Source: Limnephilus marmoratus | Taxonomy: Eukaryota > Arthropoda > Insecta > Trichoptera > Limnephilidae | Assembly: GCA_917880885.1 (NCBI GenBank) | Contig: OU862910.1 | Coordinates: 9,436,710-9,500,709 of the forward strand | Direction of reading: 5' to 3' | Length of the DNA stretch: 64,000 bases | Shown here: piece by piece, positions 35,088 to 45,655 of the stretch | Layout: the number at the start of each line of letters is the position of its first letter | How positions within the stretch are numbered: position 1 is the first letter of the stretch | Position numbers and translations under genes: made by a program | The notes under the pieces: model-generated | Told to the model about the DNA's origin: nothing | Database searches by the model: none | What the model saw: the letters and a program-made list of their open reading frames with translations, nothing else

Positions 35088-35095
35088 GTATATAA
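35035..35095. repeat. TA-rich microsatellite
   Basis: Alternating TATATA with occasional TGTA interruptions. Confidence 0.8.
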
Positions 35096-35883
35096 GAAAG
35101 TTTAAAAAAAAAAAAAAGAAACACACTTATATTAAAAAGTAAAGGTATCGATCTCGAATACCTATCTTTGCATTTATCCGTAACTATTTAAAATAGTTAT
35201 GTGTTTGGCAAATTTCCAAGTCAAAGTTTTGTATTTATTTAGTATATATATACTATTTATTATAACTTCAGCTAATATAAAATGATCAAAAAAATGAGTT
35301 ATGATATTAGAATTTACCTCAACTATAATAAAATTGTACATATATCAGTATATTTATTTATTGAGACAAAATGTATATGTATATATATGTATGCATTATA
35401 ATTATATTTATCGGGGAACAGATTAGACCTCTGCGAAAAGGAAATTATCACTATTAAATTCAAAAGAAAAAAAAATTAGAACCATATAAGCCCGCGTTTA
35501 GGAATGTTCAAAAAAAAATAAACAAACATCTCATGTTTGGAATCTAGGTCACGAAGCCAGTGGGGATGTTTACATAATTGAAATGGTTTATAAAACAACT
35601 CGGTCATTGGGGCACTGGGTCAGATGCTTTTAAAGGAAGATGTACCTGGGTCTTTAATAGGTGGTTGATAGGTATTAGTATTATAGTAAGTTAGGTTATT
35701 ATATAGGTTATAGTATATTTATTAGGTAGTTGACAGGTATTAATATTAACTTGACAATGGGACAAAGCCAAGAAATTGCGCAATTATATATATAAAAAAA
35801 AGGGGTTAAACACAATCTTTAATTTGAACTTGAAGAGATATTTAGGATTGAACAACTTGAAGGTAATTAGATTTATTATAGGC

Positions 35884-36336
35884 TAGTCAAATAAAAGATT
35901 ATTGAAGAGTATCATTGAACATTTGAGAAAAATTTTATGGATTAACTACTCTCCTAGGTAGCTAATAGGTACATCAAACGTTTGAAAAATCACGGGATAG
36001 TCAAATAAAAGAACTTGAAGAGTATCATTGAACATTTGAGAAAAATTTTATGGATTAACTACTCTCCTAGGTAGCTAATAGGTACATCAAACATTTGAAA
36101 AATCACGGGATAGTCAAATAAAAGAACTTGAAGAGTATCATTGAACATTTGAGAAAAATTTTATGGATTAACTACTCTCCTAGGTAGCTAATAGGTACAT
36201 AAAACATTTGAAAATCACGGGATAGTCAGATAAAGGATTATTGAAGGACTACATGAAAAATTCGGGGAAAATTTATGAAATAATTGCTCTTACAGGTATA
36301 AATAATTTACATGAAGCAGTTGAAAAATCACGGGAG
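35884..36336 (+). repeat. ~113-bp tandem repeat, four units
   Basis: Units start at 35884, 35998, 36111 and 36223 with TAGTCAAATAAAAG or a close variant. Spacing is 114, 113 and 112 bp. The first three are nearly identical (CATTGAACATTTGAGAAAAA, CTCCTAGGTAGCTAATAGG, AAAAATCACGGGA). The fourth is strongly diverged. The phase is not constant modulo three, so it is not a coding repeat. Confidence 0.85.
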
Positions 36337-37985
36337 AGTAAAAATTTTACCAAAAGTTGAACCTTGGGGGAAAATTTAGAAAACAGTTCAACAATAGGAG
36401 GCAGTGGTCGCTCCTTAAAAAACCAAGGACCATTAACCAAACACATAATAGAGATGGCAATCTCTTAAAGAAAATTGTCAACCAAATCAATCAAAAGCTT
36501 GGAATTTTCGGCACTCCAGAACAAACCGAGATAATTGCTTATTATATTAGTATTTATTAATATTTCCCACTCTTGGTATGTATATATTCGGTCATCGGTT
36601 AAGGTTTTGTGGAGAATTCCTTCTCACGAAATCCGAGCTCGGAATATAAGACTAGCTAGTTTTATATTGTGAGTTATAATCCTACCCAAACGTATGTTTA
36701 CATATATATCTTTCTATGTACTGTACATTGGATGATGTGGACCCGCTTACAATTAGCGTTTTAGACTCGACAGAGTTACTCTCACATCATTTCTTGTACG
36801 TGGAGGGAGGATTCACGACCCGTAACTCTACACAACACCGTGAGTATATGATTGCAGATAGGACGAAACCGGTTCGCCCTAAGTAAGTAGTAGACCTTGG
36901 AGGAGTAGGAATTTGGGGGTTTCGGGACTTAGGGAAAGACCTGAATGACGTGCACGACGACATGGAAGATTGACAGAACAAGGTACTAAGACCCTCTGGA
37001 AAATCGCGTCGGCTGACTGTGCGAAGTTCTAGTTGATCCTTGACCATCCTGTTAACTTGCAGGAGGATAGGAGCCAAATTTTCGGCAGAAAAAGGGTATT
37101 CTGAGTTCGTCTAATATGCAATCTATTAATTACATTAACCTACTAAACCCATCTTTATATGTACCTTATAGCAGCTGAATCGGGTTGGAGAGATGACAAG
37201 CAGATACAAAACAATCATAATCAAATTTACTAACAATTAACCATTTGAGTCATACTTAATTATTTGTTCAATTAAACATGCGTAATTCGATTAGTACAGG
37301 TTAATTACGAGTTCGTTAGGATGTAGGAAAACATAATAAGCGACGGAGGAAAGTTAGTTCATTTAGAGAAACTATTTAAAGTTAGATTTGCAAGAGAGAG
37401 ACCAATACAGTTTGAAACTCAACGCTCTGACTAGAATCAAGAAGTTACCACAAAGAATGAAAGTAATTAAAGTCCCATATCATAAATCAAAAAAAATTAC
37501 ACAACGTTTGATGGAGTTTAATTACAACATAAATACGAAAATATTTACGTTCAAGGTCGTAAATAACGTATTAATTAGTTAAGTACATATATCTCTAAAG
37601 GTATATAGTGCAAGGGAGCTTTAAGTAGCTTTCTGTAGTTATCAAAGAAAATAAGGGTCCAATTTTCATGAAGGCTTGTGTGACGTAGGGAAGGAATTTT
37701 CCATCCCTACTACACACATGCAAAGCCTTAAAAATTTAAATATCGATCAGAGCCAAAAGAAAAGTTCAAGAAAACTTGAAGGGATGAAAGAATTCCAAAA
37801 ATAAAATAAATCAGCATCAAAAGATAGAAATATCAACTGTCTTGCCGATGACGAGGAGAGTTTTATATATTTAATATTAAACCAAGTTAAATCTAAATGT
37901 AGGAGGAAGAGAGAACTATCACACAGGGCATAATTTATAACTGGAACAAATTTAATAACGTAAGGTTAAGGATCAATTTGATTTG

Positions 37986-38176
37986 ACCGGTCAGTGGTTG
38001 AGTGGCCATAGCGCTTCGGTCCCACCCTAGTGTCGCGTGTTCGTTTCCTCGGCTGGCTAAGTCCTCCATCACAACACAAGAAACATTTTCGGCTTTCTGT
38101 GGTGGTAGTAGGAGATTTTCAAACATTGTTGGGTTATTCGTAACCCGGGAATGTTTGTCTTTCTTTAAAAAAAAAA
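37986..38176 (+). mobile_element. tRNA-derived SINE, copy 2
   Basis: Matches the SINE at 17254-17447 from the A box (TCAGTGGTTGAGTGGCCATA) through the body (TTTTCGGCTTTCTGTGGTGG, AACATTGTTGGGTTATTCGT) to the A-run. Differences are scattered substitutions, about one per 12-15 bases in the head and fewer in the body. Target duplication not resolved. Confidence 0.85.
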
Positions 38177-38514
38177 GAACAGGAAAGAAAAATTATGAAT
38201 AATAAAAAAATATTTTTGAACCGTTATCAAATTTGTTCCCTTTTTAAATTATGTCATATTAACCCCCGTCTACCTTCGCACTTCCGCCTATCCATTGTCA
38301 CCTTTAAGTCTATGTCTATTGTTGTAATTAGTTTTAAGTAAACCCAGATAAAGTAAGCATTGCTTACGAAACATGTTGGTTTTTTAAACCAAAACGTATG
38401 TAAAAATAGGTATTCTATTAATTTTGAATTAAATTGATACCACAAAATAAGTTTGCTGTGTTCGAAAAAGATAGTCATAACATTTAACCCTAAGTTCGAG
38501 TCTGTGATTATAGA
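38177..38514. other. Unassigned spacer
   Basis: Holds the hairpin motif at 38344-38379 (listed separately); no gene otherwise. Confidence 0.35.
38344..38379 (+). other. CTGATGAAG-type hairpin motif, strong stem
   Basis: CCAGATAAAGTAAGCATTGC followed by TTACGAAACATGTTGG. GTAAGC and GCTTAC form a perfect six-pair stem with loop ATT, flanked by GATAAA and GAAAC. Confidence 0.6.
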
Positions 38515-38628
38515 TAGCCTAAACATTATTTTTATAAAAGTGTTTTGTACCTTTATACTTGGGTCTAGTGCAGATGAAGTGCCACCTCCCCATGCCATGA
38601 TACCATACTCAATAATAGATTTAATGCA
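38515..38628 (-). pseudogene. Short LINE reverse transcriptase fragment
   Basis: The minus-strand frame reads CIKSIIEYGIMAWGG, SSALDPSIKVQ and FIKIMFRL. The fragment at 53.4-54.3 kb has the matching segment SHIEYGISAWGN, SSALDPIIKAQ and LILKIILKLP. This is the thumb-proximal region after the polymerase core of Jockey/CR1-type LINEs. Only about 38 codons are recognisable; the frame beyond is unrelated. Confidence 0.6.
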
Positions 38629-38640
38629 TGGTTAAGTATA

Positions 38641-39054
38641 ATATATGGTTAAATAATTTCAAACCAGGGATGGTTTCAACTATGACAATTAGATATTACT
38701 TGAAGACTACTCCGATATTGGAGTAGTTTCCTCAGAATTTAGTAGAAAGTTTCTCCGATGCGAATAATTCAGATTGGAAAACTGTTCAGCGAGTTTGACT
38801 GCTATTGCTGGTATATTTCTGCAGCACTTAATATAGTACACAATCAGCGCCAACTTTTCTATTCAATAAACACGGATTGTGAAAAATCATTATTTCTTGA
38901 ATTTTATTCCGGAGTGTATTAATCTTTCGCTGTTTGGTTGAACATTTTATTTCACCTTTACTATGAAGGTTCTACATAAAAGCTTTATTATATTACTACC
39001 TAATTAATGTATGATTCGCAAAAACTATTTAAGTTTTGTGAATTTTACGAATAA
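38641..39054. other. Unassigned sequence upstream of LINE
   Basis: An 8-bp-arm hairpin (ACTACTCC..GGAGTAGT) lies at 38707-38728. No promoter or LINE 5' untranslated region can be recognised, and the LINE appears truncated at its 5' end. Confidence 0.35.
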
Positions 39055-39738
39055 ATCACATTCTCATTGGCTAAAGACGCCATTAATGCATTAACCAGCA
39101 TTGTGATGGATCCTAACAATAAATTTACCAAAGAGCATATTTCTAAAATAATGCCTAAAACAAATAATATACTTAGCTCCATTGGCCAAATGGCAGCGAG
39201 AATGGCTACCTTGGAAGGTGAACTGTCAGTTTATAAAAATAATCCTCCAATTACAACCACTAATATTCCCTCACACTTGCAAACAAAAAACGTTTGTGAA
39301 ATAATTGCTGAAATCAATGAACAAAATTATAGAGAAAAAAATATCATAATTTGTAATGTTCCTGAAAGTGAAGCATTAACTCAAATAGATATTATGAATA
39401 GTGATACCACCAGCGTTAAAAAAATTATTTCTGATTTGGACAATTCTACAAGTTCTCTCGAACTGAAAATATACAGAATCGGTAAAAAGGATAATAATAA
39501 ACCGAGGGGAATCAAAGTTGAGTTCCCCGAGTCAAGATGGCCTAAAATCTTACTCGGCAAAAAACACTCACTAAAAAATAACATCCGTATGTACCCTGAT
39601 CAAACATTTGCGCAAAGGAATCAGTTAAATGATTTAAGAACGGAGCTGAAAAATAGGCAATCTTCCGGTGAGCAAGACATCACAATAAAGTATATTAATA
39701 ACATCCCAACAATTGTCAAACTATCCCCAAAAAACTGA
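39055..39738 (+). CDS. LINE ORF1 protein, N-terminally truncated
   Basis: The frame gives about 227 residues with no initiating ATG; the first ATG in frame is near 39106. The first third (residues about 20-65) has heptad-like spacing (MAARMATLEGELSVY) and may be a coiled coil for trimerisation. The centre reads REKNIIICNVPES, like the first strand of the RRM-type fold of LINE ORF1 proteins, and continues to LKIYRIGKK and RGIKVEFPESRWPKILL. The C-terminal third has a basic YPDQTFAQRNQLNDLRTELK segment. Such proteins bind LINE RNA and form the retrotransposition particle. The ORF1 stop overlaps the open ORF2 frame, suggesting coupled translation. No zinc knuckles are seen. Function is inferred from family layout. 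Confidence 0.75.
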   Translation: MTFSLAKDAINALTSIVMDPNNKFTKEHISKIMPKTNNILSSIGQMAARMATLEGELSVYKNNPPITTTNIPSHLQTKNVCEIIAEINEQNYREKNIIICNVPESEALTQIDIMNSDTTSVKKIISDLDNSTSSLELKIYRIGKKDNNKPRGIKVEFPESRWPKILLGKKHSLKNNIRMYPDQTFAQRNQLNDLRTELKNRQSSGEQDITIKYINNIPTIVKLSPKN

Positions 39739-42620
39739 CCCATAACCTGAAATCTACATCACTATCTCTCAACATTTATTACCAAAATGTAAGAGGACTT
39801 AAAACTAAACTAAATAATTTAAGAATTAAACTACCGACCTTAGAATATGATGTTTACTGCTTCACTGAGACATGGTTGACCCCAGATATTAAAAATGGTG
39901 AGTTAGGATTTCACTCCCATAACACCTATCGAATGGACCGCGATACTAATACTAGCAACAAAAGTAGAGGAGGTGGCTGTCTAATTTCTATTAACACTAA
40001 ATTAACCTCAAGAAAACTCAAATGTACAAACATCAACGTGGAACAACTATTTGTTTTAGTGACAAACAAGAGTGAAAAAATCATAGTTGGTTGTGTGTAC
40101 ATTCCACCCTCATCTGATGTCCAGCTATATACTAGTTACTGTCAAGAAGTAGAAATATTGCGAAGAAAATATCCAGACGCTAAATTTATCCTTACAGGTG
40201 ATTTTAACCAACCTACTGTTCATTGGGATATTAACAATAATAATACTCGCACAAATTCCACGTCCAATAATGGTTCTCGTGAACTTATAGAAATGTCATG
40301 TTTCCTGAATCTTAGGCAAGTGAACTTTATATATAACTGCAACAATAATCTATTAGACTTAATTTTTAGCAATTCCAACAATATAAGTGTACAACATGCA
40401 AATGACAATGTTTCAACAATTGATAACTACCACCCACCACTTTTTGTTAAGCATATATCTCTACAAAATTTAAATTTAGAGTCTTTTAAAGAAAAACCAA
40501 ATTTTTATAAAGCTGATTATCCTAAGATTAACGAATTTCTCGCTAAATCAGACTGGAACTTCATTAGTAATTGTAATAACATCAATGATATAATAGAATC
40601 TTTTTACTGCATAATTAACAAATCTATTGAACTGTACGTCCCTATTACAAAATGTAGGACATCTAATTACCCCAAATGGTTTAGCAAAGAGTTAATTTGT
40701 ACTATCCAGTCAAAAAAACTTGCACATAAAACATTCAAAATATCTCGAGCTCCAAATGACTATCTACTTTTTTCTAATTTACGCAAAAGGGTGAAAAACA
40801 TATCGATATCTTGTTACAAAGAATACCTGGAAAATATTGAGAAATCGTTACAAAATAAACCTCAAAATTTATTCAAATTTGCAAACAATCTTAATAGTAA
40901 CGAATCTGGTATTCCGTCTATCATTTACTACAATGGTAAAATTGCTGATACACCTCAAGGAATTACTGACTTATTTGCCGAATGCTTTGGCGAAGTATAT
41001 GATGTAAACTCATCTAATAACCAAATACCTCAATTCAACTCAAATATTTCTATTGATTTCAACGACCTTGTTATTGATGAAATCGATGTTCAGCGTAAAA
41101 TTACACTATTAGATAGTCAGAAATCCGCTGGCCCTGACACCATACCAGCAATTTATTTAAAAAACTGTGTATCTAGCTTAAAAGGTCATTTAACCAATAT
41201 ATTCAATATATCATTAGCATCAGGCCTTTTCCCTCAAAAATGGAAGATCAGTTTCCTTAGTCCCATCTATAAAAAGGGTGATAAAACGGATGCTTCTAAC
41301 TACAGACCTATTTGCATACAATCAGCGATACCTAAATTGTTTGAATCCGTAGTTCTATCAAAATTTTTGTTACAGGCTCGTAAAATCATTTCCCCCCACC
41401 AACATGGATTTATATCCGGAAGATCTACACTTACAAATTTAATTATATACGAAAAATATATTTCAGACAATCTAAACGCAAAATTGCAAACGGATGCAGT
41501 TTACACCGATTTCAGCAAAGCATTCGACAAAGTTTCCCAAAAAATCTTATTAAACAAACTAAAAGTATATGGGATAAAAGGAAATGTACTAAAATGGTTT
41601 GAGACCTATTTAACATCTAGAAAACTATACGTTAAACTATCTAACCATATGTCAAATGTAATTGAAGCTTCAAGTGGGGTGCCCCAAGGTTCTCATCTAG
41701 GTCCTATTCTTTTTTTGCTATTTATCAATGACATTGTTTCAATATTTGAAGGTATCCATTTCCTATTATTTGCTGATGACTTGAAAATATACACTATTAT
41801 AAGAAATTTAATGGACTGTCTTGTATTGCAAAACAACTTGGATCGATTATATAATTGGTGTAACATAAATGATTTATTTTTAAACATTAACAAATGTCAA
41901 TCTATAAGTTTTTCTCGAAATAAAAATCCAATACTCTTTCAATATCACATTAACAATGTGAATCTTTCTACAGTAACATTAATAAAGGATCTGGGTGTCG
42001 TTTTTGATAACAAGATGACATTCGTCCCCCACATTGATGCAATCACGAATAAAGCACTCAAATGTCTCGGTTTTGTGTTAAGATCGTCCAAAGATCTAAT
42101 GCATACTGATACACTCAAAACTTTATACATAACACTAGTCAGAAGCATTCTTGAGTATAATTCCTCTCTCTGGTCGCCATTATACAATGTACATTCACAC
42201 AAAATTGAAAGAGTACAACATAAATTTTTAAGGCATATAAATTACAAATTAAAAATTCCAATACAAAATTTAAATTATAATTATTTAATGCAATTGCTTA
42301 AATTACCCGAATTGTCACAGCGAAGAAAAATCTGTGATGTTTTATTGTTATTTAAAATTATCAACGGATATTTGGATAGCCCTGAACTTGTGAACATGAT
42401 AAATTATCAAGTACCTAACAATTACAACACCAGACTCCATGCTCCATTTAACGTAGTTGCTTCTCGCACTAATTTTATGTTTAACTCTTGTCTTCAGAGA
42501 TTGCATCGTGTGGGTAATGAAACTTGCTCTGTCGATATATTTTTTTATAAAAACATCGATTCCTTCAAAAAGCATATATGTATGCAGATGCAAAAATCCT
42601 TAAATGATACAGATTGTTAA
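39702..42620 (+). CDS. LINE ORF2: AP-type endonuclease and reverse transcriptase
   Basis: The frame is open from 39702 to 42620 (972 residues), just after stops at 39696 and 39699. The endonuclease starts near residue 25 with YYQNVRGLKTK (catalytic N). It continues with CFTETWL (catalytic E), ILTGDFN and NYHPPL in place of the usual SDH. The polymerase contains SPIYKKGDKTDASNYRPI, AVYTDFSKAFDKV, SSGVPQGSHLGPILF and LFADDLKIY (FADD active site). The C-terminus shows LVRSILEYNSSLW and a final basic helix. The protein nicks target DNA and copies the LINE RNA. No ATG precedes the endonuclease motifs, so initiation by coupling to ORF1 or loss of the start is implied. No frameshift or internal stop was seen. 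Clade: Jockey/CR1 group, not resolved further. Confidence 0.9.
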   Translation, partial: HPNNCQTIPKKLTHNLKSTSLSLNIYYQNVRGLKTKLNNLRIKLPTLEYDVYCFTETWLTPDIKNGELGFHSHNTYRMDRDTNTSNKSRGGGCLISINTKLTSRKLKCTNINVEQLFVLVTNKSEKIIVGCVYIPPSSDVQLYTSYCQEVEILRRKYPDAKFILTGDFNQPTVHWDINNNNTRTNSTSNNGSRELIEMSCFLNLRQVNFIYNCNNNLLDLIFSNSNNISVQHANDNVSTIDNYHPPLFVKHISLQNLNLESFKEKPNFYKADYPKINEFLAKSDWNFISNCNNINDIIESFYCIINKSIELYVPITKCRTSNYPKWFSKELICTIQSKKLAHKTFKISRAPNDYLLFSNLRKRVKNISISCYKEYLENIEKSLQNKPQNLFKFANNLNSNESGIPSIIYYNGKIADTPQGITDLFAECFGEVYDVNSSNNQIPQFNSNISIDFNDLVIDEIDVQRKITLLDSQKSAGPDTIPAIYLKNCVSSLKGHLTNIFNISLASGLFPQKWKISFLSPIYKKGDKTDASNYRPICIQSAIPKLFESVVLSKFLLQARKIISPHQHGFISGRSTLTNLIIYEKYISDNLNAKLQTDAVYTDFSKAFDKVSQKILLNKLKVYGIKGNVLKWFETYLTSRKLYVKLSNHMSNVIEASSGVPQGSHLGPILFLLFINDIVSIFEGIHFLLFADDLKIYTIIRNLMDCLVLQNNLDRLYNWCNINDLFLNINKCQSISFSRNKNPILFQYHINNVNLSTVTLIKDLGVVFDNKMTFVPHIDAITNKALKCLGFVLRSSKDLMHTDTLKTLYITLVRSILEYNSSLWSPLYNVHSHKIERVQHKFLRHINYKLKIPIQNLNYNYLMQLLKLPELSQRRKICDVLLLFKIINGYLDSPELVNMINYQVPNNYNTRLHAPFNVVASRTNFMFNSCLQRLHRVGNETCSVDIFFYKNIDSFKKHICMQMQKSLNDTDC

Positions 42621-42905
42621 CAGTAACAAATTTAATACCCATTGCTCTGTAACTACTTTCATTGTACCTACTTACTTCTTTATACATATATGTAATTGCT
42701 GTGAACCTTTTATTTTCTTTTTTCCTGATAATAACAAACTAACGTAGAAATCCTTAAATGTATCACATAGTTAACAGTAACAAACTTAATATTCACTGCT
42801 CTGTAACTACATTCATTATAACTACATTCATTGTACCTACTTACTTATTTATATATGTAATTACTGTTTACCTTTATTTTATTTTTTATTTTTTATAATA
42901 ATAAC
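42594..42905 (+). repeat. Direct duplication at ORF2 end and 3' UTR
   Basis: AAATCCTTAAATG..ACA begins at about 42594 and again at about 42748. Both units continue TTAACAGTAACAAA, CTGCTCTGTAACTAC-type and CATTGTACCTACTTACTT. The first unit includes the last codons and stop of ORF2. The second carries a small extra copy of ATAACTACATTCATTGTACC. Confidence 0.8.
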
Positions 42906-43373
42906 AAATATACGTTCATTTATGATAGCAAAAAAAAAAAAAAAAATTAATTAAAAAAAATAAATAAACAACAACAAAAAATTAATTACAAGAAAATTTT
43001 ATATTAATCGTTAAAAATGTTTTACACCACTGCAATACCGGTATGCTTCGAGTATATTTGGAATCACATTTTGTGTGATATTGTTACAATAATTATTGTA
43101 TCTAATGTAGCATGAGCTCAAATACGTGGGTGGTTTGTATATTTATGCCAAATACGAATCCGCTGGTTGAACTCCTTTTGTAAACAATTACTCGAATACC
43201 TACTGATACCTACTTATGTTAGGCCTACTTATATCTTTCTAGCTCTGTTTATCATTTTATGTACTATATACTTATGATACTGCATACTTGTTATAATGCT
43301 CCTGTACAATTTATTTTATATGTAAAAGCCATCAAGGCGTAAACAAACAAATAAATAAATAAATAAATAAATT

Positions 43374-44166
43374 TACTTCATACCTTCTATAAAGTGTGGA
43401 TATCCAGCTGGTATAATGAACAGTCTATTTGGAATATTCATACTACCCATGTACCAAATTCGGTTGCTTTTCAAAATTCCTTCAAATCGTTTGTACAATA
43501 TCACACTTTCGTGACTGTGAAATATCGTGAAGTGATCTTACTTAATTAATTAATCACCTTTTTACGAATAATTAATCAACGTGATTAATGAAATATTAAG
43601 ATTTAAATAGATAAGCCTGTTCAAACTGATGATATGTAAGTTCCAACACATTTCCTTTGACAAATATCTCCCGTTCCCTTTAACCCCTCAACCCACGGAT
43701 GAACATAACTAGCCTCAAGCTTCGGACGAACATAAGTTTTTTATCTTTTTTTTAACCACTCCGACCCACAAGTTTGTTTTCAGGATAATCTATTGTTGCC
43801 AGACATATGTAGGTGGCGTGCCTGACTTATTTAAAGCGAAGATATGTGATTCATTCATCGTTGGAAAGAGAAATATGCATTATGTTCAGTGCGTCTCAAA
43901 TACTCGCACGTGATTCCATGGATAAAATACAAAAATTTTCAAAGTGTATGATTACAAATTGGCGGGATTATATTTTTTTATTATTGTATAAGACGACATA
44001 AAAGTGTAGTGACGATTTTCTTATTAATTCCTGGCACAAAAGAAATACACGTTATAATTATAAATACCGAATTCTTTCAAAATTGGGAACGTTTCGAGTT
44101 AAAATATTTCGATAACATTTTTGTTAACATTTTCTTGTGTGATATTAAATTTTAATTAATTTTGTA
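43374..44166. other. AT-rich unassigned sequence
   Basis: No gene recognised. Confidence 0.35.
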
Positions 44167-44470
44167 TTTGGGAGGCGAGTATGGGTACCACCGTACCGGG
44201 ATCCATTTACTGGATAACCAACATCTCTGCCATAGGTCACCCCAAGTGTTTCGCTACGTTGGGTCACTTAGCAGGGGTCCCTGGGTTCATGGGATGAGTT
44301 TTGTCCGGACTTTAGGTTAGTGGCAGTTCGGATCGGGAGAGGCAAGTTGAGGGAGACCTTTCGACCAGCAGGACTCTCTCGAAACATTACCTTGCACCAC
44401 AGTGGGAGGGATAGATTCGTACATCCGTCACTCCTGGACATACTGATCCTGAGATTCCTACTCACCCCAG
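44167..44470 (+). repeat. Rep-B family, 3'-truncated copy
   Basis: Head TTTGGGAGGCGAGTATGGGT, then ATAACCAACATCTCTGCCAT, CAGGACTCTCTCGAAACATT and CCTGAGATTCCTACTCACCC. The terminal hairpin part is missing and is replaced by an unrelated short repeat. Confidence 0.8.
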
Positions 44471-45003
44471 AGAGATGCCGCGGAGGATTTTAATTTATAA
44501 TACGTAGAGACGGTGTGAAAGATTATAATAATGTGCATGAAATGCTTGGGGTAACTAACGTATTTAAGTTATTAAGGATTAATACTGTATCCGTCTAAAT
44601 AACTTTTCAATTACCGCAATGTTCGTGACCATTTTTTTAAAAGATAGAATGGGTAGAGTAAGATATCCGTAAAAGATAGATATATGCCTTCGCGGATCTT
44701 TTTGTACATCTATAAAAGAGGAATATTCCACCATGCATTGTTTTGTTATATCCCAAAAGGATTAGGCAGCGTTTTCGATGAAAGCTACCAGGCGGCTTGA
44801 CTTTTTCCGACACTTCTAACAATTATCGTTATGTTTCAACCAATTTACACAAATCCTTGACAAATTACCTACTTAAACCTTCCTCACGAAACACTCTATC
44901 TATTGGTGAAAACCGCATGAAAATCCGTTCAGTAGTTTTCGAGTTTATCGCGAACAGACAGACAGACAGACGCGGTGGACTTTAATTTATAATATGTAGA
45001 GAT
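44471..45003 (+). repeat. Dispersed repeat tails, direct pair
   Basis: GGACTTTAATTTATAATATG and TAGAGA end a segment at 44964-45003 that also contains TGAAAACCGCATGAAAATCC and GACAGACAGACAGACG. A shorter copy of the same end (GATTTTAATTTATAATACGT, AGAGACG) lies at 44483-44516. The type is a very common insect dispersed repeat (RTE-LINE or Helitron tail). The region between the tails has no gene. Confidence 0.5.
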
Positions 45004-45144
45004 ACAAACATCTCAAAGATAATTCTAAAATAGTATTACATTTGAAATATCCATGAAGCATTCCGAAATTTCACCGTGTCATTGGGACTTGTAGGTAAAA
45101 ATATTTTGAGGACGGAATGGTTAAAAAACACTGAAGAATGAAAT

Positions 45145-45655
45145 TTATTACTTAAGTCTGTTCGATCCAATATGTAGCTTGATTTATTAATAATTTTATT
45201 ACTTAAGTCTGTTCGATCCAATATGTAGCTTGATTTATTAATAATTTTATTACTTAAGTCTGTTCGATCCAATATGTAGCTTGATTTATTAATAATTTTA
45301 TTACTTAAGTCTGTTCGATCCAATATGTAGCTTGATTTATTAATAATTTTATTACTTAAGTCTGTTCGATCCAATATGTAGCTTGATTTATTAATAATTT
45401 TATTACTTAAGTCTGTTCGATCCAATATGTAGCTTGATTTATTAATAATTTTATTACTTAAGTCTGTTCGATCCAATATGTAGCTTGATTTATTAATAAT
45501 TTTATTACTTAAGTCTGTTCGATCCAATATGTAGCTTGATTTATTAATAATTTTATTACTTAAGTCCGTTCGATCCAATATGTAGCTTGATTTATTAATA
45601 ATTTTATTACTTAAGTCTGTTCGATCCAATATGTAGCTTGATTTATTAATAATTT
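45145..45655. repeat. 51-bp satellite-like array, ten copies
   Basis: Units of TTATTACTTAAGTCTGTTCG, ATCCAATATGTAGCTTGATT and TATTAATAATT repeat ten times with a period of exactly 51 bp. CTTAAG recurs from 45151 to 45610. The only change I noted is C for T in AAGTCCGTTCG of the ninth unit. The period is divisible by three, so a repetitive minus-strand frame of 197 codons (DRTDLSNKIINKSSYIL units) exists. It lacks any other sign of being a gene. Very high identity means recent amplification or active homogenisation. Confidence 0.95.

Larger units (their letters stand above)
31661..37985. other. 6.3-kb gene-free, purine-biased region
   Basis: No recognised gene. From about 32.2 to 34.9 kb the plus strand is rich in A and G, with many GTGAAA/AGTGAAAT segments and no substantial frame. 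A perfect splice-donor-like GGGGTAAGTCC occurs at 34898-34910, but I cannot show an exon. (TA)n lies at 35035-35095 and a fourfold repeat at 35884-36336. A GC-richer patch at 36720-37080 has a 96-codon minus frame with no recognisable motif. It could be a decayed retroelement, a noncoding transcription unit or plain intergenic DNA. Confidence 0.4.
39055..43373 (+). mobile_element. Jockey/CR1-type LINE, 5'-truncated
   Basis: The element comprises a partial ORF1, a long ORF2 with endonuclease and reverse transcriptase, a 3' untranslated region with an internal duplication, and an (AAAT)n tail after AAAGCCATCAAGGCGTAAAC. ORF1 opens without a start codon right after an in-frame stop at 39052, which suggests 5' truncation near 39055, typical of target-primed reverse transcription. 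No secure target duplication was found. ORF2 is open to its end, so the copy looks fairly young. Confidence 0.85.

Noticed and set aside
36787..37077. 96-codon minus-strand frame in a GC-richer patch
   Set aside because: No recognisable motif and no supporting splice or promoter signal. Kept only as part of the unassigned region.
31661..37985. A full LTR retrotransposon
   Set aside because: I searched by eye for paired LTRs, a primer-binding site and gag/pol motifs and found none.
45036..45629. 197-codon repetitive open frame on the minus strand
   Set aside because: The frame exists only because the 51-bp satellite period is divisible by three. It lacks a start context, a domain or any conservation signal.
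45145..45655. CRISPR array
   Set aside because: The units are contiguous with no unique spacers, there are no cas genes, and the setting is eukaryotic.
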